NCBI GenBank assembly: GCA_016650125.1 | Contig: JAENWT010000010.1 | Location: 1-64,000, forward strand | DNA from: Thermoleophilia bacterium | Lineage (GTDB): Bacteria; Actinomycetota; Thermoleophilia; Solirubrobacterales; 70-9 | Reading direction: 5' to 3' | Length of the DNA: 64,000 nucleotides | Shown here: piece after piece, positions 1-8,769 of the stretch | How the letters are laid out: each line of letters starts with the position of its first letter | How positions within the stretch are numbered: position 1 is the stretch's first letter | The notes under the pieces: model-generated | The model's input: only the letters and a program-made list of their open reading frames with translations | Database searches by the model: none | What the model was told of the DNA's origin: nothing | Program-made: the position numbers and the translations under genes

Positions 1-930
1 GATCGCGGCGCTCGAGGCCGCGGCGGCTCCACCGGCTCCGGCGCCTGCTCCGGCGGCACTGCCGGCGGCAGCGGTTCCGCCGGCCGAACTGGCCGCGCTT
101 CCGGCTCCGGCGCTGCCGCCGAATCCGAGCTTGGCTCCGAGGGCTGCCTTGAGCGCGAGCAGCGGACCGACCGGAACGAGCATTGCCAAAACTTTGGTGT
201 CGGAGCGCAGCTGCTTGCGGAACTCCGAGCATTCCTCGCAGCCACGCACGTGACGGCGGACCGGGCCGGTGGCCTTGGCCAGGCCTTCGGCGGCCTCGGC
301 GAGCTCGACCCGGACTTCGCCACAGGTGAGCATGCGGGCCTGGCTGGCTTCGGCCAGGGAGATCCGGGCCCGGACCAGCAGAGACTTGACCGAAGGCACA
401 GTGGTGTCCATGGCTTCAGCGATCTCTTCATAAGAAAGTGCGTCGATTTCCCGGAGCAGCAATGCGGCGCGCTGCGTTTCGGGAAGCTTGGTGACGTCGT
501 TGAGCAGCTGGCGGAATTCCTCGCGGTTGTGGACCTTTTCCGCGGTTCCGCCTTCGACGGTCATCGGAACCATGTCCATCGATTCCTGAGCGTCCGCCTT
601 CGGCTTGCGCAGGTGGTTCAGCGAGCGGTTGCGAGCGATCCGGTAGAGCCAGGGCCGCAGGTTGATCTCGCGGTTGTCGGCGATCATCGCCTTGTAGGCG
701 TTGACGAAGACTTCCTGGAGCACGTCTTCGGCATCCTCGGTCGAACCGATCATCTGGCGGCAGAAACCCAGGAGCCGTGCCTGATAACGGTCAACGATGA
801 TGTCGAAAGCGCCGGAGTTTCCGCTCCGGACGAGCGCAATGAGCTGCTCGTCACCCTTGAGCTTGAGCAGGGGTGACTTGCGGGTCAGAAGGCCGCGTCG
901 TGCTGCGTGACTTAGCGCTGATGCTTCCAA
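1..930 (-). CDS. ECF sigma factor with C-terminal zinc-finger-like tail (partial)
   Basis: Open at the left edge; 310 codons are visible. The start is taken as TTG at 930, just after a GAGGAG ribosome site. Residues about 27-95 look like sigma-70 region 2 (EDVLQEVFVNAYKAM, RPWLYRIARN) and about 140-195 like region 4 (LLREIDALSYEEIAEAM, then a helix-turn-helix). Next comes CGEVRVELAEA followed by HVRGCEEC. That H-x3-C-x2-C pattern is the one seen in zinc-binding anti-sigma domains. A hydrophobic stretch and a Gly/Ala/Ser-rich tail follow and run off the window. Known: ECF factors direct RNA polymerase to stress or envelope promoters. Inferred: the fused tail restrains or tunes the sigma domains. 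Confidence 0.85.
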   Translation of the reverse strand, partial: MEASALSHAARRGLLTRKSPLLKLKGDEQLIALVRSGNSGAFDIIVDRYQARLLGFCRQMIGSTEDAEDVLQEVFVNAYKAMIADNREINLRPWLYRIARNRSLNHLRKPKADAQESMDMVPMTVEGGTAEKVHNREEFRQLLNDVTKLPETQRAALLLREIDALSYEEIAEAMDTTVPSVKSLLVRARISLAEASQARMLTCGEVRVELAEAAEGLAKATGPVRRHVRGCEECSEFRKQLRSDTKVLAMLVPVGPLLALKAALGAKLGFGGSAGAGSAASSAGGTAAAGSAAGAGAGAGGAAAASSAAI

Positions 931-1048
931 GATTCTCCTCGTTGACTGGGACAGCTACTTACACAACAAGGTACCGGGGCATTTGTAGCGGTTCCTAAAG
1001 AAAAAGTTCCTGCTATCCGCAGAAACGGATTGCCTCTACGATTCTAGT

Positions 1049-1133
1049 GCCCGGGTGGCGGAACGGTAGACGCAGCGGCCTTAAAAGCCGCTGCTCCTTC
1101 GGGGGCGTGCGGGTTCGAATCCCGCTCCGGGTA
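1049..1133 (+). tRNA. tRNA-Leu (anticodon UAA)
   Basis: An 85-nt cloverleaf. The seven-pair acceptor stem (GCCCGGG with TCCGGGT, two G-U pairs) ends with discriminator A. The anticodon stem GCGGC/GCCGC carries loop CTTAAAA, giving anticodon UAA at 1082-1084. A long variable arm (CTGCTCCTTCGGGGGCGTG region) marks a class II tRNA, and the T-arm GGGTTCGAATCCC is standard. CCA is not encoded. Confidence 0.95.
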
Positions 1134-1193
1134 TTTTAGAGCAGTTCAGTAAGCGTGGGCCGAATAATCGGAAAGCGTCACCAGGAGGAAACG

Positions 1194-2585
1194 ATGGCTG
1201 AAGAAAGACCACACCGGGGCTGGGTTCGTTTCCTCACGATTCTGATCGGCGTCATCACCGTCGTCGCCATCCTTGCGACCTGGGTCGACCGGCAGGTATT
1301 TGACACCGAGGAGTTCGGAGACACCTCGGTCAAGATGCTGCAGGACAAAGAGGTCCGCGACGCCATCGCGACCTTCGCCGTGGACGAGCTCTACGCGGAG
1401 GTCAACGTTGACGCCGAGCTGAAGAAGGTCCTGCCCGGCGACACCAAGGACCTGTCCGGCGTGGCTGCCGGGGCACTTCGCCAGGTGGCCGACCAGGGTG
1501 CCCAGCGCGCGCTGAGCGACAAGCGGGTCCAGGACCTTTGGCGCAAGGCGAACATCGCCGCCCATACGACCCTGATCAACGTCATCGAAGACCGGAGCGA
1601 CGTGCTCAGTACGGACAGTGGCGAGGTGCGCCTCGAGCTCCAGCCGCTGATCGTCGAGATCGCGGACCAGGTCGGGCTCGGCGACCAGGCTCGGAAGAAC
1701 ATCCCCAAAGACGTCGGCCAGATCAAGATCGTCGACTCGGACCAGCTTTCGACCGTTCAGACGATCGCCAGCGCGATCCACGGGACCGCCCTGATCGCCG
1801 CTCTGCTCGTGCTGGCGCTGATCTGCCTGGCGATCTACCTCTCACCCGGTTACCGCTGGCTCACCTTGCTCTGGCTGGCGATCACCCTGATCATCGCTTC
1901 GGCGATCGTCCTGATCCTGCGCTCCGTCGCGGGCAGCGTCCTCGTTCCCGAACTGGCGACGATCGACGTGCAGCCGGCCGCATCGGCCGCCTATGGCATC
2001 GGCACCGACCTGCTGAGGTCGATCGCCTGGACCGTCATCTGGGCGTCGGTGGGGCTGATCGCCCTGTCCTGGCTGATCTCGCCCAACGGCGCGGCCGCTT
2101 CGACCCGCAAGTTTCTGACGGTGCCGTTCGGCCGTTACCCGGTCGCGGTCTATTCCCTGCTCGCCCTGGTGGCGTTCATCTTCCTGATCACCGGCGCCGG
2201 CGACAGTCGTGGCTTCATCGTGCGGCTGGCGATCGTGCTCATGGCCGCGTCGGGGACCTATTTCTTCCGGCGCCAGCTCATGCTGGAGAATCCGGACGCC
2301 GACTTCTCGGGTGTGAACGACTTTCTCGAGCGGTCCCGCGACAAGGCCCGGAACGCCTGGGCCAACCGGCCGAAAGACATCTCGAAGAACCTGCCGAAGA
2401 TCGGCGGCAAGAGTGACGCGGCGGGCGGCGGAGCGGACCCGGCCACGGCCGTGCTGCCGGCGGCCGACCCGGAAGCGTCGAGGCTCGACCGGCTGGAGCG
2501 GCTGGCGGCCCTCCACAAGAGTGGTGCGCTGACCGACGAGGAGTTCGCGGAAGAGAAGGCCCGGCTCCGCGCTGACAAAGAGTAG
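1194..2585 (+). CDS. Polytopic membrane protein with C-terminal SHOCT motif
   Basis: The start is ATG 1194, preceded by AGGAGGA at 1183-1189; 463 aa. One transmembrane segment lies near residues 10-30. A long, charged, mostly helical extracytoplasmic stretch runs to about 190. Further membrane segments lie near 194-217, 222-242, 276-296, 318-335 and 340-357, then a polar linker. The last 25 residues (LDRLERLAALHKSGALTDEE) fit the SHOCT motif, a short oligomerisation tail often found at protein ends. No enzyme motif is visible. The gene is convergent with the phosphatase gene downstream, with only 9 bp between stops. Function unknown. Confidence 0.8.
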   Translation: MAEERPHRGWVRFLTILIGVITVVAILATWVDRQVFDTEEFGDTSVKMLQDKEVRDAIATFAVDELYAEVNVDAELKKVLPGDTKDLSGVAAGALRQVADQGAQRALSDKRVQDLWRKANIAAHTTLINVIEDRSDVLSTDSGEVRLELQPLIVEIADQVGLGDQARKNIPKDVGQIKIVDSDQLSTVQTIASAIHGTALIAALLVLALICLAIYLSPGYRWLTLLWLAITLIIASAIVLILRSVAGSVLVPELATIDVQPAASAAYGIGTDLLRSIAWTVIWASVGLIALSWLISPNGAAASTRKFLTVPFGRYPVAVYSLLALVAFIFLITGAGDSRGFIVRLAIVLMAASGTYFFRRQLMLENPDADFSGVNDFLERSRDKARNAWANRPKDISKNLPKIGGKSDAAGGGADPATAVLPAADPEASRLDRLERLAALHKSGALTDEEFAEEKARLRADKE

Positions 2586-2594
2586 GGGGCGCCG

Positions 2595-3542
2595 CTACTG
2601 GGCGGCTGCCTGGATCGCGGCGCCGTAGAGGATGTCGTGCTCGGAGACTTCGATCTCGTCGAGCGAGAAGGCCCGCATCACCTCGATCAGGATCACGATG
2701 CCGGCGACGATCGCCCCGGCCCGGTCGGGGTGGAGGCCGACGAAAAGCTTGCGCTCGGCCACCGGGGCCGAGGCCAGCCTCGACAGCCACCACTGGATCG
2801 TGGTCAGCGGCAGCCGGTGGCCTTCGACCGCCAGCGGGTCGTACGGGTCCAGCTCGAGGTTGATCGCGGCGAGCGAGGTCGGAGTCCCGGCCACGGCGAC
2901 GGCCGCTTCGATCGTTCCGAGGTCCTGGTCCCCGATCGCCCCACCGATCAGCTTCTCGATGTCACCGGCGAGCTTCTCCAGCTCGCCCGCGTCCGGTGGG
3001 TCGCTGGTCAGGAACCGCTCGGTGTGCCGGACGACGCCCGCCTGGAGTGAAACGTGGAAATCGGGTTCGTGCCCGCGGCCAATGATGATTTCGGTCGAGC
3101 CGCCGCCGATGTCGACGACCATCAGGTTCTCGCCGCCGGTGCGCTCGGAGATGCAGCCCAGATAGGTCAGCCGGGCTTCTTCGTCGCCGTCGATCACCTC
3201 TGCCGACAGGTCGAAGCGTTCCCGGAGTTCGGCCGCGAAGGCGGACCCGTTCTCGGCGTCACGGACGGCGCTGGTCGCGATGACCGAGATAGTGATCGCG
3301 CCGAGCTGTTCGATCGACGCGATGTACTCCCCGACCGTGATGCATACCGCTTCGATGCCTTCGGCCGAGAGCTGGCCGGAGTGGTCGACGCCGCGGCCGA
3401 GGCCGGTGACCCGGGAATGGCGCTCGACTTCCTTGACCCGGCCGTCAACGACGTCGGCGACCAGTAGCCGGGTCGAGTTGGTGCCGATGTCGATAACGGC
3501 AACCCGGCGGGGAGATGCGGGGCTGGGGTCAGCGGAGGGCAA
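2595..3542 (-). CDS. ppx: Exopolyphosphatase / GppA-type phosphatase
   Basis: A 315-aa single-unit Ppx/GppA protein of the ASKHA fold. Both phosphate-binding motifs are visible: DIGTNSTRLLVAD near residues 18-30 and VVDIGGGSTEII near 141-152, with the catalytic Glu region DGDEEARLTYLG between them. The family hydrolyses polyphosphate or pppGpp. The length matches short actinobacterial Ppx proteins that lack the C-terminal HD domain. The start is a TTG at 3542 without a clear ribosome site, so the N-terminus may be a few codons off. Divergent from the SDR gene at 3628. Confidence 0.88.
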   Translation of the reverse strand: MPSADPSPASPRRVAVIDIGTNSTRLLVADVVDGRVKEVERHSRVTGLGRGVDHSGQLSAEGIEAVCITVGEYIASIEQLGAITISVIATSAVRDAENGSAFAAELRERFDLSAEVIDGDEEARLTYLGCISERTGGENLMVVDIGGGSTEIIIGRGHEPDFHVSLQAGVVRHTERFLTSDPPDAGELEKLAGDIEKLIGGAIGDQDLGTIEAAVAVAGTPTSLAAINLELDPYDPLAVEGHRLPLTTIQWWLSRLASAPVAERKLFVGLHPDRAGAIVAGIVILIEVMRAFSLDEIEVSEHDILYGAAIQAAAQ

Positions 3543-3627
3543 GCAAAGAGAATATGCGTTCCGTTACGGCTTGCCGAACCCGCCGCGTGGGTAGGTTTGA
3601 AAGACAAGCTAAGAAAGGTATTCCGAG

Positions 3628-4389
3628 ATGGCTGACAGGTTGAAGGGCACGGTCGCACTGGTGACCGGGGCAAGCAGTGGAATCGGCGAAGCGACGGCGC
3701 GCAGCCTCGCGACCCAGGGCGCCAAGGTCGCACTCGTCGCGAGAAGGGTCGAGCGGATCGAGAAGCTGGCCCAGGAGATCGCCGGGCACGGACACACGGC
3801 TCTGGCGATCGAAGGCGACGTCTCCGACCAGCAGCAGGCGATCGACGCGGTCGAGCGCACGGTCCGCGATTTCGACCGGCTCGACATCGTCGTCAACAAC
3901 GCCGGCGTGATGTTGCTCGGTCCGGTCAACGGAGCGCCCACCGAGGAGTGGGACAACATGATCGACGTCAACCTCAAGGGCCTGCTTTACATCACGCACG
4001 CCGCTCTGCCGCACCTCTACCAGGCGGCGGAGAGTTCCGAACGCGAGGTCGCTGACATCGTCAACATCAGCTCGGTCGCCGGCCGGGTGCCGAGCGCCGG
4101 CGCCGCCGTCTACAACATGACCAAGCACGGGGTCGGCGCCGCATCCGAAGCACTCCGCCAGGAAGTGAGCCGCGACCACGTGCGCATCACGATCATCGAA
4201 CCGGGCGCGGTAGCGACGGAACTGGTCGATCACAACCGTGACGGGGTCCGGGAACAGATTGAGAAGCGGTTCACGAACATGACCAGGCTCGAAGCCCACG
4301 ACATCGCCGACGCGATCGAATACGCGGTCACCCGCCCGGCCCACGTCTCGATCAACGAGCTGCTTATCCGCCCGACCGAGCAGCCCTAG
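3628..4389 (+). CDS. Short-chain dehydrogenase/reductase (classical SDR)
   Basis: A 253-aa NAD(P)-dependent oxidoreductase. The Rossmann motif TGASSGIGE is near residue 13, NNAG near 91, the catalytic Ser in the NISSVAG strand, and the Tyr/Lys pair in YNMTKHG near 162-166. An Arg pair (VARRVERIEK) after the second strand suggests NADPH preference. Substrate cannot be told. The start ATG follows AAGAAAGG. The gene lies upstream of initiator tRNA and belongs to the high-GC backbone. Confidence 0.88.
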   Translation: MADRLKGTVALVTGASSGIGEATARSLATQGAKVALVARRVERIEKLAQEIAGHGHTALAIEGDVSDQQQAIDAVERTVRDFDRLDIVVNNAGVMLLGPVNGAPTEEWDNMIDVNLKGLLYITHAALPHLYQAAESSEREVADIVNISSVAGRVPSAGAAVYNMTKHGVGAASEALRQEVSRDHVRITIIEPGAVATELVDHNRDGVREQIEKRFTNMTRLEAHDIADAIEYAVTRPAHVSINELLIRPTEQP

Positions 4390-4429
4390 GAGCGCCCTCT
4401 CTTAACGCTGCTAGAATGGTCGATTCCGC

Positions 4430-4505
<76 letters not shown>

Positions 4506-4525
4506 ACCGCAAGGTCGACACACCG

Positions 4526-4553
4526 CCCCCTCTCGCCAGGGGGTTTTGTGTTT
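4526..4553 (+). terminator. Rho-independent terminator of tRNA-fMet
   Basis: Stem CCCCCT (4526-4531), loop CTCGCC, stem AGGGGG (4538-4543), then TTTTGTGTTT. Near copies occur at 62482 and 63794. Confidence 0.75.
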
Positions 4554-4690
4554 AAGGGGCGGGATATCAAACAACCCACCGTTAGAAAAAGTGTTGCTCA
4601 AAGCGGACTAGGACCATAGTTCTTCGACGGTGAGAGCGCCAGAATGTCGGCGGCCGTCTATGGGTGCTTTATGCGTCACGTGGAGATCGA

Positions 4691-4876
4691 CAGGAGCGAA
4701 GACATTCAAGGTCAAATTCAAGCTGAAGAGGCCGGGCAAGATCAAAGTCAAGTTCAAGTTCCGGCTGCGGGCCGGTTCTCGAGGTTCAGTACTCCAGGCT
4801 CAGACTGCCAACCGTTCCAGTATCCGAGCGTCCCCCCGAGAGACGAAGCGGGTCAGGTATTCGATTTAAAGGAGAC
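4691..4876 (+). pseudogene. Relic of a secreted-protein gene tail plus downstream repeat
   Basis: The reading frame shows KVKFKLKRPGKIKVKFKF, closely like the C-terminal KVKVKLKPRKPGKVKITFKV of the metalloprotease at 34633-37806. The following repeat (4816-4876) matches 37860-37920 at 55 of 61 positions. No start, signal peptide or body of the gene remains. It is read as the leftover 3' end of a related gene brought in or left behind when the island formed. An alternative is simple convergence of Lys-rich tails, but the shared downstream repeat argues against that. Confidence 0.6.
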
Positions 4877-5481
4877 CCCTGGATATTGCTCGGGTACTCG
4901 TAGCCTTCGAGACATGGCCGACTTACAAAGCCGGACGCGAGTTCAGTCCGCCGCGCCTTCGCATGGGAGCGACCATCCGGCTCCTTTAGTCTGACTTCGG
5001 CTGCGTACTGATGCCAGAATTTACGCGGTGAGAAAGCGAGCAGAGCTCGAGGCCCGGCACCGACGTGAAGAGGAAGTGTGCCGCCGACCTGAAGAGCGAG
5101 AGATGTAACCCGGTGCCCATCCAGGCGCTCGATGCACATGGCTTCGTTCCCGGCCCGGAGGCAAAGGTAGACAGTTTCTCCAGTGTCGTCGTGGATGCGT
5201 TCCATCACGGGAAGTGAAACGTCCCGAATGTTGAGGCGCGCCCGGGATTGACCACCAAGGCGAACGAGCTTCAGCCCCAGTCTGAAACTGCCGCAACTCG
5301 AACCCGGATCTACGTAGCCCAACTCCTTGAGGCTCTTCAGGATTCTGTAGACCGAGCTGCGCGGTTCACCCAGGTCTTCCGCGATGCCTGTCGCCGAGGC
5401 GGAACCACGCTTTGCCACCGCGTCGATGATGGCCGCGGCCTTGACCACCGTGCCGACCATGTTTTCTTTTTGTTTAGGCAT
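4786..5481 (-). pseudogene. IclR-family regulator, C-terminally truncated
   Basis: The N-terminal winged helix-turn-helix (residues about 10-65: ASATGIAEDL, SSVYRILKSLKELGYV) and the first half of the IclR effector domain (PVMERIHDDTGETVYLCLR, then LHVGAGPRALLAF) are clear. After about residue 155 the sequence stops resembling IclR and reads antisense through the dispersed repeat at 4816-4876. The second half of the ligand-binding domain is missing. IclR proteins are usually near 250 aa with an intact effector domain. It may still bind DNA but probably cannot respond normally. It sits at the left edge of the island, beside an aminotransferase it may once have controlled. Confidence 0.72.
4816..4876. 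repeat. Dispersed repeat, GAAGCGGG core, copy 1
   Basis: A 61-bp copy with core CCCCCCGAGAGACGAAGCGG, matching 37860-37920 with six differences. The same core appears in different surroundings at 39077 and 63730. Confidence 0.7.
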
Positions 5482-5599
5482 GGGCGAAGTTTGGGGGCTT
5501 GTGGCGACAGGGTCCCGGATTGCCTACATAGTTGAAAAGGTTTCTCAATATGTAGCTCCACTTTAGCGTACAACGGGCAACCTGAATTCAATCTTTCGC

Positions 5600-6928
5600 T
5601 TAGGAAAGCGCTTGGCAGAGATCCGTGAATTCATTTATGAACTGATCCGCGTTCTCTCGGCTGAACGGCAGCGGTGGTCTGATTTTCAGCGTGTTCGCGG
5701 CAAGTCCGCTCGCGCCGATCAGGATTCTTCGGCTCATGAGTCCGTTGACGATCCTGGATGCCCGTGCCGGGTCCGCAGTACGCCCGTCGATTGGGTCCAC
5801 CACGTCGACCGCGACGAACAGACCTACTCCACGAACATCTCCCAGAAAAGGAAATCCTTTGGACTGCTCTCGCAGGCCGTCCCGAAGGTATCGCCCAACC
5901 ATTCGAGAATTGTCCTTCAGATCCTCATCCTCGAGCACATCAAGTACAGCCGACGCAGCTGCCACACAAACAGAGTTTCCACCGAAGGTGTTGAAGTACC
6001 TGATGTCGGGTCCGAACTTTCTCAAGAGATCGGCCCTGACTGCGATTCCAGCGATGGGCATGCCATTTCCCATGGGCTTTCCCATCACGGCCACGTCCGG
6101 TTCAAATCCGTGTCGCTCATATCCCCACATCGAGTCTCCGGTCCGTCCGAAACCGGCTTGAACCTCATCCGCGACGTAAAGGCCGCCTGATGCTCGCACC
6201 AATTTGCTGACTGCCGAGAGCAGGCCGACGGGATCGGGACGAAGGCCGTCACTGGAGAAGACACTGTCGGCCACGAAGCCGGCGAAGCCGTGACCGGATC
6301 GTTCCAGATCACTGATTGCTTCTGAAACGGATGCCACGAAAGTCTCTGTCTCCTGGCGCGAATCCCCAATCGGCGGGTCAGGAAAACTGACCACTCGAAC
6401 ACCCGGATCGAGTGGGGAATTCGTTCCGAGACTCGGCGAGATTCCGGCACAGGCAGCGGTCACGCCGTGGTACGCATTGGCAGTGACCACGATGCCCGCT
6501 TTTCCGGTGTTGAACTTGACTATGCGCAGAGCCAAATCGATTGCCTCACTCCCGGTGCAGGTGAACATCATGTTCTCCAGCCCGATGGAGTGCGTGGCAA
6601 GTAGCCGCTCTGCGTAATCGAGAATGGGAGCCGCTGGATACCTCGTGTGGGTGTTGAGGGTGGCTGCCTGTTGACTGATCGCTGCTACTACGGCGGGATG
6701 TGAATGTCCGACGGACGGCACATTGTTGTACGCGTCCAGGTAAGACTTGCCGTCTGTGTCATAAAGATGCACACCTTCACCTCGAACGAACTGAACTGGC
6801 CGGTCGTAGAAGAGTCGGTAGGCGGGTCCGAGTGTTTGGCTACGTCGGGAAATCAAGGCACGCGTTTCAGCATCAGAATCTCGCATGCCTTCCGAGCTGG
6901 ACGAGCTGTCTTTGCCGAAGCTACTCAC
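5600..6928 (-). CDS. PLP-dependent class III aminotransferase / phospholyase-like
   Basis: 442 aa from GTG 6928; an in-frame ATG 14 codons in is an alternative start. Class III features in order: the N-terminal strand GVHLYDTDGKSYLDAYNN, GHSHPAVV, FTCTGSEAIDLALR for phosphate binding, ANAYHG, the Asp of ADEVQAGFGRTG, and the Schiff-base Lys in VMGKPMGNGMP near residue 283. It lies 3 bp after the kinase gene at 6932, almost certainly co-transcribed. Family members beside an APH-type kinase include the 5-phosphohydroxylysine and ethanolamine-phosphate phospholyases. The pairing suggests phosphorylation followed by PLP-dependent elimination or transamination of an amino alcohol or hydroxy-amino acid. 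Substrate is inferred only. Confidence 0.85.
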   Translation of the reverse strand: MSSFGKDSSSSSEGMRDSDAETRALISRRSQTLGPAYRLFYDRPVQFVRGEGVHLYDTDGKSYLDAYNNVPSVGHSHPAVVAAISQQAATLNTHTRYPAAPILDYAERLLATHSIGLENMMFTCTGSEAIDLALRIVKFNTGKAGIVVTANAYHGVTAACAGISPSLGTNSPLDPGVRVVSFPDPPIGDSRQETETFVASVSEAISDLERSGHGFAGFVADSVFSSDGLRPDPVGLLSAVSKLVRASGGLYVADEVQAGFGRTGDSMWGYERHGFEPDVAVMGKPMGNGMPIAGIAVRADLLRKFGPDIRYFNTFGGNSVCVAAASAVLDVLEDEDLKDNSRMVGRYLRDGLREQSKGFPFLGDVRGVGLFVAVDVVDPIDGRTADPARASRIVNGLMSRRILIGASGLAANTLKIRPPLPFSRENADQFINEFTDLCQALS

Positions 6929-6931
6929 CCT

Positions 6932-8122
6932 TCAGGGCTTTCCCGTCGCACAGGCTTGCATCATTCGTTCAGTTACATGATCCCTGGACACTTCGCGAAG
7001 AAAGTCGAATTCAGTCCATGCCTGCGATCTGTTTCGCAGGATGTAGTCACGATTCTCCGGAAAGCGATCGGCTCGCCATTCGGAAATGATGATTCTCGAA
7101 ACGATTCGCATGAGCATGAGGTCGTAGAGAAGGGCTACTTCGCTCTCGAGCAGTTCATCGACCTCATGGTACCCGGCGACGATGGCAGCAGCCGACTCCA
7201 GCGGATCAGCCAGGTCCCAGAGCTGGTAGGCAGCGATTGCCAGATCGTTCGCAAGGGGAGCCCGAACCAGATCCCCGAAGTCGAGTATGCCGACGATCTT
7301 CTTTTCCGCTCCGTCAACCAGAATGTTGTCCCGGCTGAAATCGGTATGTACTGCTTGTGTCCGCAGCCGCTCCATGAGCGGACGAACGTCAGAATCGAAA
7401 AGGTCGAGGCTTTGAGCCAGCGAGTCATGGCCACGGCTGGCGGGCTGGAGTAGTTCTCGCAGCTCGACCGACCTCTGGACATCCCACAGGAGGTGCTGAT
7501 GATCCAGACCCGGATGGTCGAATGTGCGCAACGTACGATTGAGCGTGGCGAGCGTTCGACCGAGTTCGAATCGTAATTCTCGATCAGGATTCGCGCTTCG
7601 GAGGATCCTGCCATCGAGGTAGGTGGTCACTCTCGCTCTGCGACTGGATCCATCACCCGTCGTCAGTTCAACCTCTGCCTCACTTTTGCGATCGCGAACA
7701 ACATGTTGAACCGGCAACTCTGGTGCCTCAGCGGCGACATGCAGCAGAACGCTGGTAACCAGATTCGTGACGGTTTCATCTTCGTGGATGTGGGCAACCT
7801 TAAGAAATATTTTCGTCCCACTCTTGCCCCGAATCAAAAAGTTGTCATCTCGCTCCCCGGCGATCCGTTCAGCTTCTCCTTCAAACCCGTAGCTATCGAG
7901 AACGATCTCCTCAGCCTCCCGTGCGGTGAGATACGGTGATCTTCCGGTTGCCGAATCGTCGCCCTGTCGCCCGGATGGATGATCCGGGTTCTCAGCGTCT
8001 GCGGGCAAGTTCTCGGGAGTAGCCACTTCGTCCAAGCATAGACTGATGTCAACGGGCTCCGAGTCCGCCATTGGATCCTCCGAGTCCGCCATTGGATCTT
8101 TTGTCAGCCTCTCATTTAGCAT
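6932..8122 (-). CDS. APH-fold kinase, hydroxylysine-kinase-like
   Basis: The chosen start is ATG 8122 (396 aa). ATG 8092 is a good alternative, and upstream in-frame sequence to 8422 does not look coding. The kinase fold begins with FLIRGKSGTKIFLKV (nucleotide-binding Lys). The catalytic loop HTDFSRDNILVDG (HxDxxxxN) and the metal-binding DFGDLVRAPLANDLAI follow. This second motif resembles hydroxylysine kinases and the kinase half of fused aminotransferase/phosphotransferase proteins more than antibiotic kinases. The N-terminus carries a tandem 18-bp repeat (8062-8097) encoding MADSEDPMADSEP. It lies immediately upstream of a class III PLP enzyme. Confidence 0.75.
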   Translation of the reverse strand: MLNERLTKDPMADSEDPMADSEPVDISLCLDEVATPENLPADAENPDHPSGRQGDDSATGRSPYLTAREAEEIVLDSYGFEGEAERIAGERDDNFLIRGKSGTKIFLKVAHIHEDETVTNLVTSVLLHVAAEAPELPVQHVVRDRKSEAEVELTTGDGSSRRARVTTYLDGRILRSANPDRELRFELGRTLATLNRTLRTFDHPGLDHQHLLWDVQRSVELRELLQPASRGHDSLAQSLDLFDSDVRPLMERLRTQAVHTDFSRDNILVDGAEKKIVGILDFGDLVRAPLANDLAIAAYQLWDLADPLESAAAIVAGYHEVDELLESEVALLYDLMLMRIVSRIIISEWRADRFPENRDYILRNRSQAWTEFDFLREVSRDHVTERMMQACATGKP

Positions 8123-8769
8123 CGTTGGTCCAGCTGTGAGCCGCGAAGGGGCGTGGCTGACCAGCGTCAGTGAGTTTACACTGGCGAATGAGAAGCGCCA
8201 CTTTCGAGGAAGCAGGTTTTCCGTGATTCGACACGTCGCCTGCAGAGGTTCAGTTCGTCGCTCTACGGTCGCCTTCGCCGCCGTGATGACCACCGTCCGG
8301 GTCGCGCTCGGGGCCCCGGTCGTGCCAGCCTCCGCGACCAGTTTCAAGTACGAACGCGAGTGGGGGGGTCGGCGGCCCACAGGGGATAGCGAACTTCTAC
8401 GTGAATGACGTTTTCGACGCATATTCCGGCCGGATCCAGGATTTCGACACGAATGGCGGCTTCATTCGACGTCGGAGCGATGCTGGTCTCTGACGTAGCC
8501 CCCAGTCGAGTGGTCGATGAAGCTGGGCTACTAGCTGCCGACTTTTCCCTCGACCGGCACCGCACGATCTTTGCCTCTTTTCGCCGTTTTGCCCAAAAGC
8601 GGCCTACGACTACTTCGGATGTGCGCTACTCGAACATAGGGCAGAGCAATCGTGAGTGTTGTCTGGAAATGCGGTGCCAAGTGCCGATCCGGTCAAATCG
8701 GGTGAAACCAAATTGCGCCCGGCGTCGGCAAGTGTGGGAACCCGGGTCTGATTAAGACCAGGAAAGCAC
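8123..8769. other. Gap without a recognised gene
   Basis: About 650 bp between two genes of the minus strand. Short frames exist on both strands, but none has a known domain, a convincing ribosome site or a codon pattern that stands out. It probably holds the promoter of the kinase gene and possibly a degraded gene. Confidence 0.4.

Noticed and set aside
1538-2416. Long plus-strand frame of 292 codons
   Set aside because: It lies wholly inside the SHOCT membrane protein gene in another frame, is Arg/Asp/Pro-rich and lacks any domain. Typical GC-rich shadow.
6932-8122. Aminoglycoside resistance kinase
   Set aside because: The fold is APH, but the DFGDLVRAPLANDLAI motif and the adjoining class III PLP gene fit the hydroxylysine-kinase-like branch better.
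8405-8755. 116-codon plus-strand frame in the gap after the kinase gene
   Set aside because: No homology I recognise, and another frame overlaps on the other strand. Coding evidence is too weak.
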